47,451 bases of DNA from Candidatus Pacearchaeota archaeon (GTDB taxonomy: Archaea; Nanobdellota; Nanobdellia; Pacearchaeales; GW2011-AR1). The stretch lies in contig VGKS01000002.1 in the NCBI GenBank assembly GCA_016866935.1, positions 1 through 47,451 of the forward strand. The letters run 5' to 3'. Shown piece by piece: positions 19,054 through 28,500 of the stretch (position 1 is its first letter; every line of letters starts with the position of its first letter). The position numbers and the translations under genes are program-made. The notes under the pieces were generated by a model that had not been told where the DNA came from, searched no databases, and saw only the letters and a program-made list of their open reading frames with translations.

Positions 19054-19179
19054 TCGTCAAAATTAATTACGTTTTCTATTTTACACACAAATCAATATCA
19101 AAAGAAGGCATCAAAAGAAAAACGTTTATCCTTTAAATATTTTATTATTACCCTCCGTCGGAAAATATCGAGAAAAACA

Positions 19180-19188
19180 TTTATATAT
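19180..19188 (+). promoter_or_regulatory. TATA-like box for the 32-aa ORF
   Basis: TTTATATAT about 30 nt upstream of ATG 19217, preceded by a purine-rich AGAAAAAC. Confidence 0.5.
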
Positions 19189-19216
19189 CTAACAGTAAGA
19201 AAAGAGTTAGGTTAAA

Positions 19217-19315
19217 ATGGTGATGCCTGTAAAAGAGCCAAAAATAGAAGAGGAAGAGCGCTTCGAAGCGGACGTTGATGGCCTCTGCGAAGATCTTGAC
19301 TTGGATGTATTTTAA
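19217..19315 (+). CDS. Acidic microprotein, 32 aa (not in track)
   Basis: MVMPVKEPKIEEEERFEADVDGLCEDLDLDVF; own TATA-like box and downstream terminator. Confidence 0.5.
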   Translation: MVMPVKEPKIEEEERFEADVDGLCEDLDLDVF

Positions 19316-19320
19316 TTTTT

Positions 19321-19352
19321 AAAATGCTATTTTTTCAAGCATTTTATTTTTC
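19321..19352 (+). terminator. Hairpin plus T-rich tail
   Basis: AAAATGCT-N9-AGCATTTT perfect 8-bp stem followed by ATTTTTCAT. Confidence 0.55.
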
Positions 19353-19389
19353 ATAATCTTATTTATCTAATTTTTACTTTATTTTAGAA

Positions 19390-19995
19390 TTATCTACCTA
19401 AATTTCCAATATTTCCAGTTCCGCCAGCCATTTTATCTTTAAGCGTATGGTACTCGCGAACATTCCCAAGTTTGTAATATAAATCAAGTAATATGCTCTG
19501 CACTTGATTCTTCTCTTCAGCACTTAAATCAAGAGATAACATTTTTTGGAATATTTCTTTAGCGTTATTTCTTCTATCAGCTTTCAAGTAAGCTTGAGCC
19601 TGGCCAAAATGATATCTTTTGTAAGCTTGCTTCATCTCAAATTTCTCCCTATCATTTCCAAGAGCTAAAGCCTGTTGGAATAATCTTTCAGCCTCGACAA
19701 ATCCATTTCCTCTTATATTAAATTCAACAGCTTTCATAAACTGACTTATTTTATCCTTAAATGTAGTTGTAATATCTGCAGCCGCACGTACAGTCTTCGC
19801 AGCATCAAGAAACATTGCTTTCTGCTCGTATATTCTTGTCAATTCAAGTAAAACAAACCTTCTAGTATCATAATCAAGTTGTGACTTTACAGCTCTCTGT
19901 AAGTATGACATCTTTACATACTCACCCATATTTTTTATTTTAGCATCAATTTCTGATCTAGTTCTTTCAGCAATTGGCCTATCAACTATGTGCAT
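19390..19995 (-). CDS. TPR-like helical repeat protein
   Basis: AERLFQQALALG...YHFGQAQAYLKADRRNNAKEIFQKML. Confidence 0.65.
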   Translation of the reverse strand: MHIVDRPIAERTRSEIDAKIKNMGEYVKMSYLQRAVKSQLDYDTRRFVLLELTRIYEQKAMFLDAAKTVRAAADITTTFKDKISQFMKAVEFNIRGNGFVEAERLFQQALALGNDREKFEMKQAYKRYHFGQAQAYLKADRRNNAKEIFQKMLSLDLSAEEKNQVQSILLDLYYKLGNVREYHTLKDKMAGGTGNIGNLGR

Positions 19996-20035
19996 GTCGA
20001 AGAAAACTAATCTCTATTTATAATGTTTATTGTTG

Positions 20036-20584
20036 TTAGAATAAATGTTTGTTTAATAGGTGAGTTACGGTCATATGTACTGCTTGTTCAAGATATCTTT
20101 TTCTATCAAATCTTCCGCCAGTCAGCCCATGTATTATTCCATTACCATAACCAATTCTTTCTTCGTCGGTCAGCCCTGCTCTTCTCCATGCTTCATCAAG
20201 CTGCACTTTTTCCCTTTGTATTATTTCAGCAACTATTCTTGGAATAACAAAACCAGAATTTTGACCAATATAAATTCTTTTACCATCAAATATTACACAT
20301 GCAGCAAAGTTCATTCTTGGTAAACTTTCACCATTTAAAGGCACTTTATACAATCCAGATTCTAATCCAACACTATAGTTGCAATCTCTGAATGCCTGTC
20401 TAGCTCTAAATTCTGCTCCAGCCCATATTTCTTCCATCCCACGTGGCTGTTCTGGAATTATGCTTTCTGGAACAGGAACTTCAATTCCTCTGAATTCAGC
20501 ATCAATAAAATCTTGATATTTTAGAAATGCTTGTCTTACTGCTTCAAACTTAACAGGGTTTTTAGAACCAATATTAATAATCAT
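20036..20584 (-). CDS. DUF84/YjjX-family inosine/xanthosine triphosphatase
   Basis: NIGSKNPVKFEAVRQAF...VPESIIPEQPRGMEEIWAGAEFRARQAF...SVGLESGLY. Confidence 0.85.
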   Translation of the reverse strand: MIINIGSKNPVKFEAVRQAFLKYQDFIDAEFRGIEVPVPESIIPEQPRGMEEIWAGAEFRARQAFRDCNYSVGLESGLYKVPLNGESLPRMNFAACVIFDGKRIYIGQNSGFVIPRIVAEIIQREKVQLDEAWRRAGLTDEERIGYGNGIIHGLTGGRFDRKRYLEQAVHMTVTHLLNKHLF

Positions 20585-20823
20585 AATTGAATTTAAAATT
20601 CAAGATATAAAATAATTAGTATGATGTAATATTTAGTACAAATAGGGGTGTTAGTTTCATACAAAGTTCGAAATGCTAAAAAGCTTTTTCGTAGTTAAAT
20701 AATCTTTAAACCACACCTCTATATTGTGAATATTACAAATTAACCAAGCTTTTCTTATATATAAATCTATCTAATATGCTCTTAATCATCAATAAAGTTT
20801 ATTTTAATACCTAAACTCGTGTA

Positions 20824-20973
20824 TTAGTCTTTATTAAACTTCTTTTCTAAAAATCTATACCCTTTAATTATCCCCATAGTAACAAGAGAGTAAGCCAAAA
20901 ATCTAAATGCTTGCTGAGGAATTAATGAAACAGCATTTTCCAAAACTTCGATTATAGGATGAAGATTTTTCAT
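20824..20973 (-). CDS. Small ORF, 49 aa (not in track)
   Basis: MKNLHPIIEVLENAVSLIPQQAFRFLAYSLVTMGIIKGYRFLEKKFNKD; one hydrophobic segment. Confidence 0.45.
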   Translation of the reverse strand: MKNLHPIIEVLENAVSLIPQQAFRFLAYSLVTMGIIKGYRFLEKKFNKD

Positions 20974-21005
20974 TTTAAGTTTTAGAACAGTTTAATTGAG
21001 TAAGA

Positions 21006-22283
21006 TTACTTCTTAGATGTGATCTCTAAGCACACACCAGCTGCAACAGTGCTTCCAGCGTCTCTTACTGCAAATCTAGCCATATTTGGGTTTGTAGCCT
21101 GTGTTTCTAATACAAGGTTTCCAATTGGTTTTAGTCTAACTTTCGCAATATCACCATTCTTCAAGAAATCAGGGTTTGAAACCTTTGTTCCATCAGGTGA
21201 TTGTTTTTCAATTAATTCTACGAATTGGCATGGCACTTGTGCAGTGTGTACGTGGAATACTGGAGTGTATCCCTTAGCAATAACTGTTGGGTGTGAAATT
21301 ATAGCAACTTGAGCAATAAACTCTTGTACAATAGATGCAGGTTGAGCAGCGTCACAAACTACGTCTCCTCTAGCAATATCTTTCTTACCTACTCCTCTAA
21401 TGTTAATACCTACGTTGTCTCCAGCTTCAGCTTGAGGCATTTGTTCATGGTGCATTTCAATAGTTTTAACTTCACCATTGATTCCTGAACCACTTCTTCC
21501 AGGCAATATAACAACTTTCTGTCCTAACTTCATTATTCCTGTTTCAATCTTTCCAACTGGAACAGTTCCGATACCTGTAATTTCATATACGTCTTGTAAT
21601 GGCATTCTTAATGGTAATGATGTTGGTTTGTTAGGTTGCTCAAATAAGTCTAATTGTTCTCTAATTGTAGGTCCCTTGTACCATGGCATGTGTTCAGACT
21701 TCTTAACAACATTATCTCCAAGGTATCCAGCAGCAGGGATGAAAGCCATCGTTTCTGTCTTGTATCCAGCTTGCTTTAGAATTACTGAAACATCAGCTAC
21801 AACTTTCTTGTAAGCATCTTCTTTCCATTGAACAGTGTCCATCTTGTTAACAACAACTGCAATTTGTTTAACTCCCATTGTTCTAAGTAACCAAGCGTGT
21901 TCCTTTGTCTGAGGCTGAACTCCTTCCTGAGCTGCAACTGTTAAGAAAGCTGCGTCAGATTGTGAAGCACCAGTAATCATGTTCTTAATGAAGTCCTTGT
22001 GTCCAGGAGCATCAATTATTGTAACTTCGAATTTATTAGTAATTAATTTTTGATAAGATAAGTCAATAGTAACTCCTCTTTCTCTTTCTTCCTTGAATTT
22101 GTCCATAACATAAGCGAATTCGAATCCAGCTTTGCCATGCTCTTTAGCAATTACTTTAAGCTTATCAAGTTCTTGTGGAGGGATAGCTCCAGAATCGAAC
22201 ATCAATCTACCTATTGTAGTACTCTTACCGTGGTCTACGTGACCCACGAAAGCAACGTTTATTGTTGGTTTTGTTTTTGCCAT
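21006..22283 (-). CDS. tuf: Translation elongation factor aEF-1 alpha
   Basis: [42 protein letters not shown]; full-length. Confidence 0.97.
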   Translation of the reverse strand: MAKTKPTINVAFVGHVDHGKSTTIGRLMFDSGAIPPQELDKLKVIAKEHGKAGFEFAYVMDKFKEERERGVTIDLSYQKLITNKFEVTIIDAPGHKDFIKNMITGASQSDAAFLTVAAQEGVQPQTKEHAWLLRTMGVKQIAVVVNKMDTVQWKEDAYKKVVADVSVILKQAGYKTETMAFIPAAGYLGDNVVKKSEHMPWYKGPTIREQLDLFEQPNKPTSLPLRMPLQDVYEITGIGTVPVGKIETGIMKLGQKVVILPGRSGSGINGEVKTIEMHHEQMPQAEAGDNVGINIRGVGKKDIARGDVVCDAAQPASIVQEFIAQVAIISHPTVIAKGYTPVFHVHTAQVPCQFVELIEKQSPDGTKVSNPDFLKNGDIAKVRLKPIGNLVLETQATNPNMARFAVRDAGSTVAAGVCLEITSKK

Positions 22284-22458
22284 TTTATGTAAACAGGTTT
22301 ATTTTAGAGGGTATATAAATATTGCGTTTTTATGATATTTATTCTAGGTAACACAAATTATCCTCGTTTAAATTTTTCTTTTTTCAGAACAAAATTCGTT
22401 TAATGGAGGATAATTTAAAAATGTAAAAATATAAATAACTTAAAATTTAATCAGATAA

Positions 22459-23223
22459 ATGAATGAAATAGCTTTAACATTATTTGTTTCTCTAGCAATT
22501 CAAGTAATCCTTTTCATACCAGCTTTTATTTTCAGAACAGATAAACTAACTGATTTTTCATATAGTTTAACCTTCATAGTTCTTACATTATTTGTTTTAC
22601 TCACAAATAATCTCTCTGCAGGAAAAATAATTCTTGCTTCAATGATTTTGATATGGGCTTTAAGATTAGGAATTTTCTTATTCATAAGAATAACTAAAAT
22701 AAAAAGAGATAAGAGATTTGACGGAGTAAGAGAAAATTTCACAAAGTTTGCTAAATTCTGGATTTTACAAGGAGTAGCTGTTTGGTTAATTCTTCTTCCA
22801 AGTATATATTTTATGACTCAAGATGTACAATTAACAAAATTAAGTTACTTAGGAATTTTAATTTGGATATCTGGATTAATAATCGAGGCTATTTCAGATT
22901 CTCAAAAGTTTTCATTTAGTCAGAATCCAAAAAATAAAAATAATTTTATTTCAATAGGCTTGTGGAAATATTCAAGACATCCAAACTATTTTGGAGAAAT
23001 GCTTTGCTGGATTGGAATTTACTTATTCACAATATCAAGTTTATCTACAATACAAGCATTAATCTCAATAATATCTCCTTTGTTCATAATTTTAATTCTA
23101 CTTTTTGGAACAGGAGTTCCTAAATTAGAACAATCTGCAGATTCTAAATTTGGGAAATTAAAAGAATATCAAGAATATAAAAGAAGAACTTCTTTAGTGA
23201 TACTATGGCCAAGAAAAAGATAA
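22459..23223 (+). CDS. DUF1295 / steroid 5-alpha-reductase-like membrane protein
   Basis: GLWKYSRHPNYFGEMLCWIGIYL C-terminal signature. Confidence 0.85.
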   Translation: MNEIALTLFVSLAIQVILFIPAFIFRTDKLTDFSYSLTFIVLTLFVLLTNNLSAGKIILASMILIWALRLGIFLFIRITKIKRDKRFDGVRENFTKFAKFWILQGVAVWLILLPSIYFMTQDVQLTKLSYLGILIWISGLIIEAISDSQKFSFSQNPKNKNNFISIGLWKYSRHPNYFGEMLCWIGIYLFTISSLSTIQALISIISPLFIILILLFGTGVPKLEQSADSKFGKLKEYQEYKRRTSLVILWPRKR

Positions 23224-23591
23224 TCTCGTTTTTAGCAGTTTTTGTTTCATTATTAATCCTAGATTTTTTGGTGATTTCTAACCTAGTCTTTCCATTATAT
23301 GAAGAAGGTATTTCTCAATTATTAAATGAAGATGTAAATATTTACTCTTCATTAATCGCCTGGTTCTTAATTGCTCTAGGAGTTTCAATAATTATAGTTC
23401 CGCTTTCTAAGAATAAAATTGATAGTTTCAAAAATGGAGCCATCTTTGGATTAGTATTGTACGGAGTTTATGATTTTACAAATTATGCTATAATAAAAGG
23501 CTGGACGATAGAGATGGTATTGTTTGATGTTTTATGGGGCATAATTCTTTGCGGAACGATTAGCGTAATAGGTAAATCATTCGTAAAATAA
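23205..23591 (+). CDS. DUF2177-like membrane protein
   Basis: Four TM; FGLVLYGVYDFTNYAIIKGW...DVLWGIILCG. Confidence 0.75.
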   Translation: MAKKKIISFLAVFVSLLILDFLVISNLVFPLYEEGISQLLNEDVNIYSSLIAWFLIALGVSIIIVPLSKNKIDSFKNGAIFGLVLYGVYDFTNYAIIKGWTIEMVLFDVLWGIILCGTISVIGKSFVK

Positions 23592-23808
23592 GTAATTCTT
23601 TTCCAGATAATAAATAATTAATTATATTTTGTTTTGCCGGTATTTACAATTAATATTTTCTTGTCTTTGGGAATCTTATCTTTCATTTGTAAATTTACTC
23701 TTTAATCATCTCCCAAAATTTACAAAAGAAGTCTTTATGAGGATTTAATTATAACTACGGAATGGTAACAATAGAGAGGTTTAAATACCCTTCTGTAAGG
23801 AGAAATTT

Positions 23809-24594
23809 ATGGAAGAAAGCGAGCGAACAAACAAAGGAGCATTTGACAGAGTTATAGCTCTGCAAATTAGAAGAAAGTATGGCATGACACAGAGAAGACT
23901 AAAAGAAATAACTGGAATTAATGAGAGTACGATTTCACATTACGAGAATGGGCACTCTATCCCAAGAGCACAAGATCCATACGGATTTGTCAATCGCGGT
24001 ACTGCAGGGTATCTAAAATGGCTTAGCGACCATGGATATAACCCATACAATCTTGATTTTGAATCTTTGTCTTCTTTACCAGTTAAAGCCTCCCCAGAAA
24101 GTAAACCTAAAAAGGATGAAGAAAGACATTTAGTACAGGCAAAAATGTTAGCGGGACGAGAAGAAAGACCTGAGAACCTTGACGAGATATTAGGGCACGT
24201 TAGAGAACTAAGAAGGGTAGTTTCAGAACATCCTATTGTTCTTAAATCAGATGCAAATTATTTAAGAGAGTTATACACAGAGCAGATTAATAGAAGAAGA
24301 GATAATTTAAGATTTTTTATGTATGAGGGAGAAAGAATACCTTTTGTATTAGTCAATAGTAGGGATTTAAGGGGATTTACAGGGAGGGTATTGCATAATC
24401 TCTATTTTGTTGCTGAAGATTTAGCTCCAGAAGAATGGCAACAAAAAATTGTAGCCTATCATGAGTCTTTATGTGCAATAAAAGGGCATGAAGTTGCTAA
24501 AGAAATGGAAATAAAGTTAGCTAAAAAACTAAAAGTAAAGAAAAAATATGAATTATGGCGAAAAAAAATTGACGAAATGTCTGAAGATCTCTAA
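23809..24594 (+). CDS. XRE-type HTH protein with unknown C-terminal domain
   Basis: YGMTQRRLKEITGINESTISHYENGHSIPR HTH; C-terminal YHESLCAIKGHEVAKEMEIKLAKKL...YELWRKKI. Confidence 0.7.
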   Translation: MEESERTNKGAFDRVIALQIRRKYGMTQRRLKEITGINESTISHYENGHSIPRAQDPYGFVNRGTAGYLKWLSDHGYNPYNLDFESLSSLPVKASPESKPKKDEERHLVQAKMLAGREERPENLDEILGHVRELRRVVSEHPIVLKSDANYLRELYTEQINRRRDNLRFFMYEGERIPFVLVNSRDLRGFTGRVLHNLYFVAEDLAPEEWQQKIVAYHESLCAIKGHEVAKEMEIKLAKKLKVKKKYELWRKKIDEMSEDL

Positions 24595-24678
24595 TTTAGT
24601 AATCAGTCATACTGCAAGAAAATAAATTGAATTTTATACTAAACAAATATATTTAAACTCAAATTGCAAAAACAAAAT

Positions 24679-24858
24679 ATGGAAAAAAATCAGGAGATGA
24701 TTGTAGAAGTTGGGGAGTATAGTTTAATAGCAAATACTGATAAAAACTTTGAAGTTACCCATTTAATTCTAAAGGCAGCTAATGGTTCAAAGAGAGTTTG
24801 GAAAGTTAAAGAATTAAGTGAAAAAGAAGCCAAATTTGATATTGAAAAGTTTGCTTAA
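24679..24858 (+). CDS. Hypothetical small protein
   Basis: ATG 24679 start likely; compact beta-like ORF EMIVEVGEYSLIANTDKNFEVTHLILKAANG. Confidence 0.45.
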   Translation: MEKNQEMIVEVGEYSLIANTDKNFEVTHLILKAANGSKRVWKVKELSEKEAKFDIEKFA

Positions 24859-25235
24859 ACAAATTTTTGTAAATAACTCTCCAGCAAAGACTTCATTTCT
24901 TTCCATCTTATATTTACAGCTTGTTCTGAAATATTGGGAATTTCCAATTCTCCGGCAATAATAATCACATCATCAAGTTCATCGCCATATCTATGCGGCA
25001 TAAAGTAACCAGTTATAATGTAAGAAGTTTCCATTATACAAGTCTTATCATTAGGAGTTTGATCAATTAACTTTAAGCAAATCTTCGCTATTCTTTTCTT
25101 TAATTTTTCATCTTTAATTGGTATGCTAGGTTTTCCCCAATATTCCTCTAAAGCCTTTCCAATTTCTTTAAGTTCTTTTTTATTCTCTTCTTCTAATTCA
25201 TCAGAGGCCTTCTTGAAATTTTCTTTTCTTTTCAT
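24855..25235 (-). CDS. Hypothetical protein, 126 aa
   Basis: Intact ORF directly downstream of the RHH-like gene 25240..25440. Confidence 0.5.
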   Translation of the reverse strand: MKRKENFKKASDELEEENKKELKEIGKALEEYWGKPSIPIKDEKLKKRIAKICLKLIDQTPNDKTCIMETSYIITGYFMPHRYGDELDDVIIIAGELEIPNISEQAVNIRWKEMKSLLESYLQKFV

Positions 25236-25239
25236 AATT

Positions 25240-25440
25240 TTAACAATATTTACTAAAAGTATGAACTAAAGGTTTCTTATCAACAGTTTCATTTTTGACA
25301 TCATTCTTTCCCTTTACCTTAGTTATTTCAGATCTAATAAAGTTCTCAACTCTTTTACTCATACTAATTCCATTTTTTTTACAATGAGCAGAAAACTGTT
25401 TATACGCTTCTTCATCGATATTGAATGTTTTTATCACCAT
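25240..25440 (-). CDS. Ribbon-helix-helix-like small protein
   Basis: TFNIDEEAYKQFSAHCKKNGISMSKRVENFIRSEI. Confidence 0.6.
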   Translation of the reverse strand: MVIKTFNIDEEAYKQFSAHCKKNGISMSKRVENFIRSEITKVKGKNDVKNETVDKKPLVHTFSKYC

Positions 25441-25557
25441 CTTTCTTAATACTTATATAACATTAAATAAAGTTAATAAACCTTTTCATAAGAATTAAAC
25501 AGAACTTTAAAGAAAATCCGTTGAAATAAATTATTAATTAAACTTATATAACTTTAT

Positions 25558-25896
25558 TTAAGGATTAAGGGGAAAGAGTCTTTCAGGATTACTACTAAAT
25601 TTTTTCCATAAATCATCAATAACATTTCTTGCTCCAGTCAATGTTTTGGAAGTTAATTCCACTGTATATCCAAATCCCTCTCTTGCATTTATAGCAGCCC
25701 TTACAGTATATTTTCCAAGTTTTAAAGTTGCATTGCCTAAAATTCTTATCCCAAGCAAACCACGATGCCTATAAGGTCTGTCAAGAATTATCTCCTCAAC
25801 ATCAGTAATATCATTCATTTCATACAAAGCTTCCCCAATTCTTTCAGTAAGGTACCTTGACAATCCACCCCTTACTTTACTATAATTTCTTTTCAT
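25558..25896 (-). CDS. Hypothetical protein, 112 aa, immediately downstream of EF-2
   Basis: Intact ORF with mixed alpha/beta pattern. Confidence 0.5.
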   Translation of the reverse strand: MKRNYSKVRGGLSRYLTERIGEALYEMNDITDVEEIILDRPYRHRGLLGIRILGNATLKLGKYTVRAAINAREGFGYTVELTSKTLTGARNVIDDLWKKFSSNPERLFPLNP

Positions 25897-25947
25897 TTTG
25901 ACAAGAAATCAATATAAGTCAAATTAATAAATCTTGTTACTTAGAAG

Positions 25948-28137
25948 TCACTGATTAGCAGCAAGCCCCTTTCTATCTCTAATCTTGCGTACAACATTCT
26001 CTTGCAATTCACGAGGAAGTTGTTTGAATTCCTGTGTTATCAAAGATGAAACTCCTCTACCTTCAGTAATGCTTCTTAAATCTGATGCCCACCCAATCAT
26101 CTCAGCTACTGGTATCTTAGCCTTAATGAATACGTCAATTCCTTTCTGATCTACATCAATTAGAACTCCTCTCTTAGAAGCAATAAGTCCAGTAACAGAG
26201 CCCATATAATCAAGAGGTGCTTCAATCAAGTGAGTCTGTATAGGTTCTAGTACTGCAGCTCCACCTTTATTCATTGCATCAAACATTCCCAATCTTATAG
26301 CAGGGTAAATCTGAGCAGGGCCTCTATGCATATGGTCCACGTGTAATTTAGCGTCATGTAATATGAATTTTGTTTTCATTAATGGTTCTTTAGCCAACGG
26401 ACCATTATCAACTACAAGTCTCCATCCATCAATTATAGATTCAATTACTTCAGAAAGTAATACTAGACCTCTTGTTTGGTCCTGGAATACATTTCCTTTG
26501 TAAATATCTCTGTAAGCGCGTGCTTCCTCGTTTGAAATTCCCAAATCTGAAAGTTTTTTCCATATATCTTCTGGTTTCTTTTTCAAACGACCCTCAGGAA
26601 TACTTCCGCTTTCAATAGCCTCATAAACATTATCTTCAATAGGCATCATTTCAAGGAAGAATATGTTGTGTCCGTTTCCAGTTCTAGATTCAACTTCTCC
26701 AGAGGCCTTACTGATTGTTTCTCTGTATACAATGATTGGATTACCCATTTTTACTTCAAGACCTTTTTCAGTCTTGATTCTACCTTCAATAATTTCTAAG
26801 TGTAATTCTCCCATACCAGAAAGTAAGTTTTCTCCTGTCTCTTCATTAATTTCAATCTTAACGCTAGGATCTTCTTTTCCAACTTTTCTCAATACTTCAA
26901 TCAACTTAGGTAAATCTTGAGGTTTTGTAACTTCAATAGATTTAGTAATAACTGGTTGGAATATGTGTTTCAATTCTTCAAATGGAGTTTGCTCAGTTAG
27001 AGTAATGGTTTCTCCAACTTCCACATTCACTCCAGAAATAGCAAGTACGTTTCCAGCAGGAACTTCATCTAACTGTTCAGGTTTAACTCCGTTATATACA
27101 AGAACTTGTTGAACTCTAGACTTCTTTTTATTGTTATTACAATAAATCTCCATTCCGGTTTTCATAGTTCCAGAATACAATCTTCCAGCACAAACTTCTT
27201 TACCTGATCTAGGATCAATAACAATTCTAGTAACTACAAAAGCAAGTTCTCCATTCTTATTACATGTAAGCAAATCTTGCCCCATTTTCGAGTCTGAATC
27301 TCCTCTCCATATTCTACCAATTCTATATTTCTGAGCTTCTAGGGGGTTAGGTAAGTGTTTAACAGCCATATCAAGAACTACTTCATGTAAAGGAGCATTC
27401 TTCCATACCCATTCTTTTCTCTTTTCTTCTTCTAATTCATACATTTTAATAATATCTCCAAATGAAATATTTCTCTTCTTCATGAATGGAACAGATAATG
27501 CCCAGTTTTCTCTAGCAGAGCCAAAAGCAACGCTCCCGTCTGCTACGCTTACTCTCCATTTGTCAGCTAGTTCTGGTTCAGCAATTTGTAAAATCAAATT
27601 ATTAAAATCAGCAATAACTTTAGCAAATCTTTCTTGCATTTGCTGCGGAGTAACTTTCAATTCCTTAATCAATCTATCAACTTTATTTATGAATAAAACT
27701 GGTTTTACTCTTTCTCTTAAAGCCTGCTTAAGCACTGTTTCTGTTTGAGGCATGATTCCTTCAACAGCACAAATCAATACAAAAGTTCCATCAATAGCTC
27801 TCATAGCTCTCGTAACGTTTCCACCAAAGTCAATGTGCCCAGGGGTATCAATTAAATTAATCAAATATTCTTTTCCTTCATATTCGTGACCCATACTAAC
27901 ATTAGCAGCGTCTACAGTCATCAATCTTTCTTGCTCGTCCTTGTGTAACCATGTACTCATTCCTTCTTCTAAATCTCCAGCATTTTTGTTAGCCATCATA
28001 CCAGCTGCAGCGAGTAAGTTATCTGTAAAAGCGGTTTTACCATGGTGTATGTGAGCAGAAGTTGCAACATTACGAATATTGTGCTGATTACTTGTCAGTC
28101 TCTGAATTTTCTGTAAACTTGTTTCTTTGTCTGCCAT
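25948..28137 (-). CDS. fusA: Translation elongation factor aEF-2
   Basis: AHIHHGKTA, DTPGHIDFGGNV, NKVDRL, MHRGPAQIYPAIR. Confidence 0.96.
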   Translation of the reverse strand: MADKETSLQKIQRLTSNQHNIRNVATSAHIHHGKTAFTDNLLAAAGMMANKNAGDLEEGMSTWLHKDEQERLMTVDAANVSMGHEYEGKEYLINLIDTPGHIDFGGNVTRAMRAIDGTFVLICAVEGIMPQTETVLKQALRERVKPVLFINKVDRLIKELKVTPQQMQERFAKVIADFNNLILQIAEPELADKWRVSVADGSVAFGSARENWALSVPFMKKRNISFGDIIKMYELEEEKRKEWVWKNAPLHEVVLDMAVKHLPNPLEAQKYRIGRIWRGDSDSKMGQDLLTCNKNGELAFVVTRIVIDPRSGKEVCAGRLYSGTMKTGMEIYCNNNKKKSRVQQVLVYNGVKPEQLDEVPAGNVLAISGVNVEVGETITLTEQTPFEELKHIFQPVITKSIEVTKPQDLPKLIEVLRKVGKEDPSVKIEINEETGENLLSGMGELHLEIIEGRIKTEKGLEVKMGNPIIVYRETISKASGEVESRTGNGHNIFFLEMMPIEDNVYEAIESGSIPEGRLKKKPEDIWKKLSDLGISNEEARAYRDIYKGNVFQDQTRGLVLLSEVIESIIDGWRLVVDNGPLAKEPLMKTKFILHDAKLHVDHMHRGPAQIYPAIRLGMFDAMNKGGAAVLEPIQTHLIEAPLDYMGSVTGLIASKRGVLIDVDQKGIDVFIKAKIPVAEMIGWASDLRSITEGRGVSSLITQEFKQLPRELQENVVRKIRDRKGLAANQ

Positions 28138-28189
28138 TTAATATTTTACAAATTTTGATTTTGATAAATCGTTTTATTAAAGATGGTTT

Positions 28190-28498
28190 TTAAACGTTGC
28201 CCTTTCTTTTTATTTTTGACATTGGAGTATGTCTTGGAGCGTCAAAATATAATCTAATTCTATTTGGAGAACTTTCTTGTTGATTGTTAGATATTTTTAC
28301 TTTACCATGCTCTCCAAAAGAATATTCTATCCCATAATCATCTAATGTAATTTGAGCGTCTCCAACTGTAACAACAGCATATTTTCTATTATTCTTAGGG
28401 CTAATACCGACATCATCAACAACAAAATCCAAATCTCCTACTCTAATCCCATCTCCTTTTCTTAAACACCATGTAACTCCCATAGAAATATCCCTCAA
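28190..28498 (-). CDS. Unknown protein in the str operon, 102 aa
   Basis: Tightly spaced between rps7 and fusA on the same strand; LRKGDGIRVGDLDFVVDDVG beta-rich. Confidence 0.65.
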   Translation of the reverse strand: MRDISMGVTWCLRKGDGIRVGDLDFVVDDVGISPKNNRKYAVVTVGDAQITLDDYGIEYSFGEHGKVKISNNQQESSPNRIRLYFDAPRHTPMSKIKRKGNV

Positions 28499-28500
28499 AA

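Noticed and set aside
21019-21813. ORFs antisense to EF-1A
   Set aside because: Overlap a universally conserved gene; no domain signature.
24855-25440. Toxin-antitoxin operon (RHH gene followed by 126-aa ORF)
   Set aside because: The arrangement fits, but the 126-aa protein matches no toxin family I recognise, so it is left as hypothetical.
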